From JBFYKJ01 sp041306005 (GTDB taxonomy: Archaea > Altiarchaeota > Altiarchaeia > JAFGQM01), in contig JBFYKJ010000042.1 of assembly GCA_041306005.1 (NCBI GenBank), forward strand, positions 1-10,247: a DNA stretch of 10,247 nucleotides. Direction: 5' to 3'. Below, one piece after another: positions 5,468-10,247 of this stretch (position 1 is its first letter; each line of letters opens with the position of its first letter). The translations under genes and the position numbers were made by a program. The notes under the pieces are model-generated. The model saw nothing but the letters and a program-made list of their open reading frames with translations. It was not told where the DNA came from and ran no database searches.

Positions 5468-5499
5468 TCTAAGCGTAGCTTATTAAGATACGCTCTAGA
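5468..5499. repeat. Inverted repeat with bulge, possible terminator of the unknown gene
   Basis: TCTAAGCGTA (5468-5477) pairs with TACGCT (5489-5494) and, after one bulged C, with TAGA (5496-5499); the loop has 11 bases. It begins 24 bases after the stop of the unknown minus-strand gene, so a 3'-end role is plausible. No long T run follows. Confidence 0.45.
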
Positions 5500-5522
5500 A
5501 GTTGGGATGCGATCGAGAATAC

Positions 5523-5846
5523 TCACGCGATGAACACCTTTGGCCTCGCCAGCCTCACGCCCTCATCCAGCAGCCGCTCGACATATTCCCTGAACTTCTG
5601 GTCGGGGCGGTCCGTTTTCTTAAAGCCCGACCCGCGCTTGTAGAAGTCCACGGAGTTTATCTTGGACACCTGGGACACCCCCGGGCTGTAGAGGACGACG
5701 CCGGCGCCCTGGTCCGCAAACTCCTTTGGAACGAACGGATAGGATATGAAGAGCGTCTTTGTCATCGGGTCGTACTTGAACCCGCGCTTCTCCAGGGCGC
5801 TCCTGTATTCCCGCCCGTCCACATACGTTCCCGTAACTGCATCCAT
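5523..5846 (-). CDS. Hypothetical protein, 107 residues
   Basis: I do not recognise this protein. It starts MDAVTGTYVDGREYRSALEK and ends in a basic segment (VRLARPKVFIA). It has no signal peptide, membrane helix or Cys. The mix of short beta-like stretches (TLFISYP, GVVLYSP) and an amphipathic C-terminal helix (about 80-98) suggests a small soluble alpha/beta domain. The ATG at 5846 is preferred over the ATG at 5906 because AGGGGT (5856-5851) lies four bases upstream. The longer reading would also translate the structured leader. The gene has its own promoter and a leader of about 127 bases with competing hairpins, which suggests controlled expression. The clean reading frame and a good ribosome site support a real gene. 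Confidence 0.65.
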   Translation of the reverse strand: MDAVTGTYVDGREYRSALEKRGFKYDPMTKTLFISYPFVPKEFADQGAGVVLYSPGVSQVSKINSVDFYKRGSGFKKTDRPDQKFREYVERLLDEGVRLARPKVFIA

Positions 5847-5973
5847 AGCTACCCCTATGCAAGCCGAAATGAAATTCGCGGATGCCTGGGCCGGGCAAAG
5901 GTGCATCCGGCGTCGGAATCCCCGATGCCGACCAAGTCATGCACAGTAATATTACCAACTATGACAAGGTCGG
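5847..5973 (-). promoter_or_regulatory. Structured 5' leader of the unknown gene; candidate cis-regulatory RNA
   Basis: The expected transcript start (about 25 bases after the TATA box) falls near 5973, where a 46-base imperfect palindrome begins. Read as RNA, its first hairpin is CCGACC-UU-GUCAU ... AUGAC-UU-GGUCGG (5973-5928). A second fold, GUGCAU (5944-5939) with AUGCAC (5906-5901), encloses GGCAUCGG/CCGACGCC (5929-5922 and 5916-5909, one mismatch). The two folds use the same bases and exclude each other. ACCUUU (5902-5897) could also pair with the Shine-Dalgarno AGGGGU. No known riboswitch class was recognised. Confidence 0.45.
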
Positions 5974-5990
5974 GCTTATATTAGAAACGT

Positions 5991-6006
5991 CCCCTATAAA
6001 AACCTT
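5991..6006 (-). promoter_or_regulatory. Promoter (TATA box) of the unknown gene at 5523-5846
   Basis: The minus strand reads AAGGTTTTTATAGGGG, a good BRE/TATA candidate centred near 5998. It predicts transcription from about 5973, the edge of the palindromic leader. It lies 55 bases after the stop of the protease gene, so this gene is probably transcribed on its own. Confidence 0.55.
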
Positions 6007-6060
6007 CGGATCGACTATTACAAATAGATTGGGATAACCCTCAAACGGCGCGAATATCGC

Positions 6061-6936
6061 CTAGAAAACCATCCCCAGGACCGCCCAAAGGCCAAGGCCC
6101 AATACGCCGCACCCGATTATCGGCGGGAGCGCCGGCAGGGCCGCACGTTTCACGTTCGTGACATAGTATATCACAAGCGCGAGCCCGCACATAGAGCCGG
6201 CCACGGTGAACATCACGGGCATCCAGTCGTTCAGCGTGCGCAGGACCGCGACGAACAGTATCAGGGGTATCACAATATCCCCCGTGCCCAGGCCCAGCAC
6301 ATCGCTGTCGGCCTTGACGCCCTTCCTCGGCCCGGTCTTTATGCCCTTTGACGGCGTCTCGAACATTATAGGCATCTCCCTTATCCTCGACTCGTCGGCG
6401 AGTTTTATCATATGCTTTGTCTTGAACACGGCGATGATATCATATGTCCCAAGCGCCGCTACCAAAAGGAGGGTCGGCATCAGCCCCATGAACGAGCCGA
6501 GCGCCCCCCCGGCGCCGGCGATTGATATGGCGAGCGTCACGTTCTTGACGGTGAATGTCTTTTTGAGGAACCTGGCCAGGACCGTGAGGGCCGAGACTGC
6601 CATGAGTATCACCAGGTATTCGCCCTCGCTGGACAGGAACTGCCCTATGGCGTCGAGTATCGCATACTGCCATACCATCATCGAGCCTACGAAGATGATG
6701 TAGACCTCGAGGAAGCGGAACAAAAGGTCGCCCTTGTAGTATTTCAGCAGCAGGAGAAGGGTCACAGTGCCGAAGAGCACGATGCTTAGGAAGTACAGCG
6801 TGCCGTACGGGTCGTCGACATCCTTGCCCGTCATCGGATTCACGTCGCCAACCTCCGGTATCGACCGGTAGCCGACGTAAAGGCCGACTACGGTGCAGAA
6901 CAGGAAAATCGCAACGAAAAACCCTATCTTGTTCAT
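6061..6936 (-). CDS. Presenilin-type intramembrane aspartyl protease (family A22, archaeal PSH)
   Basis: This 291-residue membrane protein has about nine hydrophobic helices. The catalytic signature of presenilin and signal peptide peptidase is complete: YD (Asp166, in LGTYDIIAVF), GxGD (Asp220, in LGLGTGDIVIP) and the PAL-type motif LPALP (267-271). The enzyme cuts substrates within the membrane, for example leftover signal peptides or membrane anchors; its natural substrates here are unknown. Archaeal homologues served as structural models for gamma-secretase. The loop between the two Asp helices (about 176-212) is hydrophilic and basic, as usual. The ATG at 6936 (MNKIGFF) starts the first helix; the 23 residues added by the ATG at 7005 are unlikely. 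A TATA-like box about 25 bases upstream suggests a leaderless transcript. mcm lies 77 bases upstream on the same strand. Confidence 0.93.
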   Translation of the reverse strand: MNKIGFFVAIFLFCTVVGLYVGYRSIPEVGDVNPMTGKDVDDPYGTLYFLSIVLFGTVTLLLLLKYYKGDLLFRFLEVYIIFVGSMMVWQYAILDAIGQFLSSEGEYLVILMAVSALTVLARFLKKTFTVKNVTLAISIAGAGGALGSFMGLMPTLLLVAALGTYDIIAVFKTKHMIKLADESRIREMPIMFETPSKGIKTGPRKGVKADSDVLGLGTGDIVIPLILFVAVLRTLNDWMPVMFTVAGSMCGLALVIYYVTNVKRAALPALPPIIGCGVLGLGLWAVLGMVF

Positions 6937-6954
6937 GGGTGTATTACGTAGCGG

Positions 6955-6968
6955 GTTAGAAAAAGCCC
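6955..6968 (-). promoter_or_regulatory. Promoter of the presenilin-type protease gene
   Basis: The minus strand reads GGGCTTTTTCTAAC, centred about 25 bases before the ATG at 6936. The distance fits a leaderless archaeal transcript. No Shine-Dalgarno site precedes that ATG. The box is a weak match to the consensus. Confidence 0.45.
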
Positions 6969-7013
6969 GGGTGCGCCCAAGGGCCGCCCTAAGCTGCCAT
7001 GGCATTTGCGGCT

Positions 7014-9110
7014 TTACCTGTTGGGCACGGTCTTCACGTTCCCGTGGCGCGGCTCGAAGAGGTCGCCCTTGCTGATGAGCTCCTGTATAAGCTTCTCCGT
7101 GGTCCTGTTGTCGATGTTGTGGTAGGTCTGCGCCTCCTCAAGCACGCGGCCCACGGGGACCATGCCATTGTCAAATTCTTCCTCCAGCCCCTTGACGATG
7201 CCTGTTATCGTGTATATCTTGTCCCTCTCGGACTTCGGGTGGTCGGACATTATCCTGTCGATGTCAAAGCCGCCGCCCTCCTTTTCCATGCCGACTTCCC
7301 TTAGCACGAACTCCACGAGCCGTATCGCCCTTTCTGTGTCGTCTATCTCGACGCTCTTGCTCAGGCGGACCTTGGCAGACGCCTCGGCCAGGCGGACAAG
7401 GCCCTCGAGCTGCCTTGGCGTCAGCGGCACGCTGCCGCCACTGCTCCTCTTCCTCAAGTCGACGTAATAATCCGCCAGCCTCTTGCTCGCCTCCTGCGTG
7501 AGTATGGGGTGGCAGTTCCTGCGCACGTAGGCGAGGTATTTCCTCAGCAGCTTCTCCTCGACTATGGGTATCAGCTTCTCCTCGTCTTCCTTCTGCACGG
7601 CCTTCGGGTTTGCAGCCCTTGTCTGTGCGACCTTGTGGCCGCGCAGTATGTGGTCCGCGAGTGCCTGGTCCCGCGTCTCGTCAAGGACGTCCTTTATCGG
7701 GAATATGAGGTCGAATCTGGATATGAGGCTGGCAGGTATGTCGAACTGCTCCGCCGGAGGCTTGTACGGGTCAAAGCGGGAATACTTCGGGTTTGCCGCG
7801 GCAAGGACTGCGCTCTCGGACCTGAACGTCGCTATTATGCCGGCCTTCGCGACGCTGACCGTTTGCTGCTCCAGCGCCTCGTGGATCGCCGACCGGTCCT
7901 CGTCGGACATCTTGTCGAACTCGTCGATGCACGCGAGGCCGCCCGACGCGAGTACAAGGGCGCCCGCCTTCAGGACCCACCCCCCCTCGCCGAACTCGTC
8001 TTTTTCAGCTATCGCCGTGAGGCCCCCGCCCGTTGCGGACTTTCCTGAAACATAAATCGACTTTGGCGCCAGCCGGTTGACGTATTTGAGTATCTGGGAT
8101 TTTGCTGTACCTGGGTCACCTATCATCAGTATGTGTATCGAATCCCTGATCTTCGTCCCGTCCGGCAGCTTCTTGTGGGACGCGCCGCCGCACAGCTGCA
8201 GGAGGATGGCCTCCTTCGCCTCCGTGTGGCCGTAGATGGAGGGCGCTATCGAGCCTATCATCTTCTCGTACACCTTCGGGTCGCGGGCCAGTTTTTTGAT
8301 CTCTTTTTCTTCAGCCTCCGTGATCTCCAATTCCTCGAACTCCAGCTCGGTGAACTCGATGTTGTTTGACTCGATGTATTTCTGGTAGATGGTGTCGGGC
8401 TTCCCCTTCTGCGGCGGCTCGAGGCGCAGGCTGCCGGTGATTATTATCCTCTGGCCCGGGACGACACGCTTCTTGACGAGGTCCTCTTCCAGCCAAACGG
8501 CTATCCTCTTCGCCTGGTCCCCGCCCTTGAGTATCTCAAGGGGCTCTTGGACCTGTATCTTCTGGAAGTCGATGTACTTGGACTTCTCCTCCTCGAGCTT
8601 GAACTCCCTCCTGCCGCACTGCTCGCAGACATCCGGCTGTCGCAGGCCTCTTCTGGGCTGCATGACGCTGACCTCGGTCTTGCACCTCTTGCAGGAGAAG
8701 ACCCCCTTCCAGACCTTGGGAAGCACATCTGTCGTGGTCGTGATGAGCCCCTGGACGCTGAACATCCGGTTGAGATGGTAAGACACGCAGTCGCGCACCA
8801 TGACCTCGTTCTCCGGCGGCAGGTTCTTGAATCTGGCGCATATCCGGGGCTCCTCTTCCAGATCCGTCGAGAACGCGATGTGCGCCTTCTCGGCCTCGAT
8901 GGCGCGGTTGAAGAGCAGGACTACCTCGTCGGGGCTCTTTATCAGCTGTTCGGCGATGCGGGGCGAGAATTCTGCAAGCTTCTGGAAATCGACCTCGATG
9001 CTCTGCTTCTTCGGGTACTCCTCGCCGACCGCGTTGAGCTCCTCGCGGCAGTGCTCGCTTAGGAAGGCCTCGATGTCATCGGATTCCGACTCAAGAGCGT
9101 CACCCGGCAT
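7014..9110 (-). CDS. mcm: Replicative DNA helicase MCM
   Basis: This 698-residue protein is the hexameric 3'-to-5' helicase of the archaeal replication fork. The N-terminal domain (about 1-260) contains a zinc site Cys140, Cys143, Cys162 and Cys165 within the OB-fold region. The AAA+ core shows Walker A GDPGTAKS (331-338), Walker B LACIDEFDKM (392-401), sensor 1 AAAN (437-440) and the arginine finger SRFD (464-467). The lid region and a C-terminal winged-helix domain (about 612-698) complete it. The length is typical and no intein interrupts the Walker motifs, a common insertion site in archaeal mcm genes. The ATG at 9110 has no clear Shine-Dalgarno site but has an upstream TATA box. It lies 243 bases after tbp on the same strand and has its own promoter. 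Confidence 0.98.
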   Translation of the reverse strand: MPGDALESESDDIEAFLSEHCREELNAVGEEYPKKQSIEVDFQKLAEFSPRIAEQLIKSPDEVVLLFNRAIEAEKAHIAFSTDLEEEPRICARFKNLPPENEVMVRDCVSYHLNRMFSVQGLITTTTDVLPKVWKGVFSCKRCKTEVSVMQPRRGLRQPDVCEQCGRREFKLEEEKSKYIDFQKIQVQEPLEILKGGDQAKRIAVWLEEDLVKKRVVPGQRIIITGSLRLEPPQKGKPDTIYQKYIESNNIEFTELEFEELEITEAEEKEIKKLARDPKVYEKMIGSIAPSIYGHTEAKEAILLQLCGGASHKKLPDGTKIRDSIHILMIGDPGTAKSQILKYVNRLAPKSIYVSGKSATGGGLTAIAEKDEFGEGGWVLKAGALVLASGGLACIDEFDKMSDEDRSAIHEALEQQTVSVAKAGIIATFRSESAVLAAANPKYSRFDPYKPPAEQFDIPASLISRFDLIFPIKDVLDETRDQALADHILRGHKVAQTRAANPKAVQKEDEEKLIPIVEEKLLRKYLAYVRRNCHPILTQEASKRLADYYVDLRKRSSGGSVPLTPRQLEGLVRLAEASAKVRLSKSVEIDDTERAIRLVEFVLREVGMEKEGGGFDIDRIMSDHPKSERDKIYTITGIVKGLEEEFDNGMVPVGRVLEEAQTYHNIDNRTTEKLIQELISKGDLFEPRHGNVKTVPNR

Positions 9111-9195
9111 TTTAGTTTAGGAGAGAAGAGAGCGGACCACCCCGGCCCGTATGCTGATTCGGACCGCCCAGACCTGGGACTAGATTTGAAACGCT

Positions 9196-9210
9196 GGCTT
9201 AAAAAAGGGC
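9196..9210 (-). promoter_or_regulatory. Promoter (BRE/TATA) of mcm
   Basis: The minus strand reads GCCCTTTTTTAAGCC, a strong TATA candidate. Transcription would begin near 9178 and give a leader of about 67 bases before the ATG at 9110. The leader ends in a pyrimidine-rich run with no obvious Shine-Dalgarno site. Confidence 0.6.
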
Positions 9211-9271
9211 GGGATTTGGTCCAACGGCCGGAAGAGACAACTGGCGTTAGCGGAGAGAATAGATAACGGCA

Positions 9272-9290
9272 GCCGCAATTTTCATGCGGC
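9272..9290. repeat. Small inverted repeat between tbp and mcm
   Basis: GCCGCA (9272-9277) pairs with TGCGGC (9285-9290) over a 7-base loop, ATTTTCA. It lies after the tbp terminator-like hairpin and before the mcm promoter. It could be a second terminator stem or an operator. Confidence 0.35.
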
Positions 9291-9302
9291 CGCGCGGGTC
9301 TT

Positions 9303-9337
9303 GAATAAAAAGAAAACAAATGGGGCCTTGCAGCCCC
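9303..9337 (-). terminator. Terminator-like hairpin after tbp
   Basis: On the minus strand GGGGC (9337-9333) and GCCCC (9326-9322) form a stem with a 6-base loop. A T-rich run (9320-9303) follows at once. The hairpin starts 16 bases after the tbp stop. Confidence 0.6.
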
Positions 9338-9353
9338 GGGAGCGAATCGATGC

Positions 9354-9908
9354 TTACTCCATTATGGCCCCGACATCCCTGAGAGCCTTGTCGACCTGGG
9401 CGATAGCCTTGTCGATGTTCTCCCATTCCTTGGCGCCGACGACGTTGATCTTCCCGCTCGTGAAAACGAGAGCGACGCACTTCGGCTCCTTGACCCGGAA
9501 GATGAGGCCCGGGAACTGCTCCGGCTCATATTCGACGTTGTCAAGCTCGGTTGCCGCGACGTCGATGTTGACTTCGTAGCCGAGGTTCGCAGAAACAACG
9601 AGGTTTTGCACCTTGCTCTCGATCTTCTTGGGCTTTAGCCCGCCCTCCTTGAATTTCTTCTCGAGCTGCTTGACGACTAAATCTATTTCATCCCAATGCC
9701 TAGCGCCCGTGCAGTTTACTTTTCCAGATGAGAATATCAGCGCCGACACGCGCGGCTCTTTCATCCTGTATATCGCACCGGGGAAGTGGTCCGGGTCATA
9801 CTCGATGTCTTTAGCCTTCTTGGCGAACTGCTCCAGGTTTATCCTCGTGTCGATCGACACGGAGACCACCAGGTTCTCCAGCTTCTTGTCCCATTTGACT
9901 TTTGCCAT
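9354..9908 (-). CDS. tbp: TATA-box-binding protein
   Basis: This 184-residue general transcription factor binds the TATA box and recruits TFB and RNA polymerase. It consists of two direct repeats of about 90 residues. Repeat 1 has HFPGAIYRMKEP and ALIFSSGKVNCTGA; repeat 2 has QFPGLIFRVKEP and ALVFTSGKINVVGAK. Phe42, Phe59, Phe132 and Phe149 match the DNA-kinking positions. The acidic C-terminal tail common in euryarchaeal TBPs is nearly absent (ends AIME). The ATG at 9908 is chosen because GGGTGGT lies just upstream; the in-frame GTG at 9917 is part of that site. The promoter is one of the best TATA boxes in the window, so self-regulation is possible. Confidence 0.97.
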   Translation of the reverse strand: MAKVKWDKKLENLVVSVSIDTRINLEQFAKKAKDIEYDPDHFPGAIYRMKEPRVSALIFSSGKVNCTGARHWDEIDLVVKQLEKKFKEGGLKPKKIESKVQNLVVSANLGYEVNIDVAATELDNVEYEPEQFPGLIFRVKEPKCVALVFTSGKINVVGAKEWENIDKAIAQVDKALRDVGAIME

Positions 9909-9942
9909 GTTTACCACCCAAAGAAATACCGGGCTTTTAATA

Positions 9943-9955
9943 GCCCTTTATATAC
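9943..9955 (-). promoter_or_regulatory. Main promoter of tbp
   Basis: The minus strand reads GGTATATAAAGGG, a near-consensus TATA box. A start about 25 bases on gives a leader of roughly 15 bases that contains the Shine-Dalgarno site GGGTGGT. A second similar element, TATTAAAAGCCC, lies just downstream at 9943-9932. Confidence 0.65.
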
Positions 9956-9990
9956 CTTTTTAAAGAAAGCGGATTATTAGAAAAGATGGG

Positions 9991-10006
9991 TATAAAAAGG
10001 CCTTTT
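9991..10006. promoter_or_regulatory. Palindromic TATA element between tbp and the right-edge gene
   Basis: TATAAAAAGGCC is followed by TTTT, so that AAAAGGCCTTTT (9995-10006) is a perfect 12-bp palindrome. It could work as a promoter in either direction. No long ORF follows on the plus strand (only a 25-codon ORF from 10012), so a plus-strand transcript would be non-coding or very short. Confidence 0.4.
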
Positions 10007-10027
10007 AATACATGAGGTCTTTCGAAA

Positions 10028-10054
10028 GGGTGTTTTCGGGGCTAGGGATGCGGG
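10028..10054 (+). other. Potential G-quadruplex motif
   Basis: Four G runs at 10028-10030, 10038-10041, 10045-10047 and 10052-10054 are separated by loops of 7, 3 and 4 bases, which meets the usual G-quadruplex pattern. More G runs continue to about 10105. The tract fills the gap between the right-edge gene and the tbp promoter region. Confidence 0.5.
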
Positions 10055-10092
10055 TTTTTGGATTGGTTGGCGCGGAGGGTTGTGTTTAAGGG

Positions 10093-10245
10093 TTAGGAGC
10101 CGGGTTTTCGCTGCCCGCGTTTCTCCAATAGCATCTCAAGCACTTTGCCGTGTCTGGCTGCCGTACTGTAGCCCCCCTTCAGCTTGTGCAGCCTGTGGGC
10201 CGCATGGGCCTTTTGCTTTTCAGTCATATCGCCCATATATTCCAT
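10093..10245 (-). CDS. Short basic ORF at the right edge (possibly partial)
   Basis: This 50-codon reading starts MEYMGDMTEKQKAHAAHRLH and ends EKRGQRKPGS before TAA. It is rich in Lys, Arg and His and mostly helical in character (EKQKAHAAHRLHKL, RHGKVLEMLLEKR), so nucleic-acid binding is conceivable. I do not recognise a family. The frame stays open at the window edge, so the ATG at 10245 may be internal to a longer gene. It has the same strand and direction as tbp, with 184 bases between them. Confidence 0.5.
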   Translation of the reverse strand: MEYMGDMTEKQKAHAAHRLHKLKGGYSTAARHGKVLEMLLEKRGQRKPGS

Positions 10246-10247
10246 GA

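Noticed and set aside
5880..5976. Possible tRNA in the hairpin-rich leader
   Set aside because: No T-loop, anticodon arm or acceptor stem of the right spacing could be built; the pairing is better explained by nested palindromes.
5502..5984. Plus-strand frame of 160 codons opposite the unknown gene
   Set aside because: The minus-strand frame has a good Shine-Dalgarno site and a promoter; the plus frame would read through the palindromic leader.
7509..8055. Two plus-strand frames of 160-180 codons inside mcm
   Set aside because: They are antisense to the invariant AAA+ motifs of mcm and carry no domain of their own.
10012..10089. 25-codon plus-strand ORF after the palindromic TATA box
   Set aside because: It is very short and has no Shine-Dalgarno site; the ATG is too close to the TATA box for a normal leaderless start.

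Overview
The window is archaeal. It carries a complete MCM replicative helicase, a two-repeat TATA-binding protein (TBP), a bifunctional fructose-1,6-bisphosphate aldolase/phosphatase of the archaeal/thermophile type, and a presenilin-type GxGD membrane protease. Promoters look archaeal: T/A boxes about 25-30 bases before the start, often with no leader, and Shine-Dalgarno sites at some genes. Most of the DNA is visibly GC-rich. The lineage cannot be fixed from this window; a euryarchaeal or DPANN-type genome is possible.

Layout. Positions 1-3602 (+ strand): the tail of an unidentified gene; a secreted Cys-rich protein ending in a Kunitz/BPTI-type domain; fbp; and a large acidic surface protein (CBM9-like region, Ig-like domain, calcium-loop repeats, C-terminal membrane anchor). 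Positions 3661-4907 (- strand): two toxin-antitoxin pairs, vapBC (PIN toxin) and an AbrB/MazF-type pair. This less GC-rich stretch lies between two copies of a 28-29 bp hairpin-bearing repeat (3602-3629 and 5011-5039). Positions 5092-5846 (-): a small zinc-knuckle protein and an unrecognised 107-residue protein with a structured leader. Positions 6061-9908 (-): presenilin-type protease, mcm and tbp. At the right edge lies a 50-codon basic ORF (-), separated from tbp by a G-rich tract and several TATA-like boxes.

How the parts relate. tbp and mcm form an information-processing group, but each has its own promoter and tbp is followed by a terminator-like hairpin. fbp is the gluconeogenic gateway enzyme with its own promoter, Shine-Dalgarno site and terminator. 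The two exported proteins suggest cell-surface functions. Both toxin-antitoxin pairs have leaderless promoters with symmetric or repeated DNA packed between the TATA box and the ATG, as expected for antitoxin autoregulation.

The observations most worth following are the archaeal Kunitz domain with Glu at the presumed P1 position, the 127-base leader with mutually exclusive hairpins before the unknown gene at 5523-5846, and the repeat-bracketed toxin-antitoxin island. No tRNA, rRNA, CRISPR array, transposase or intein was recognised. No stretch over 300 bases lacks a gene.
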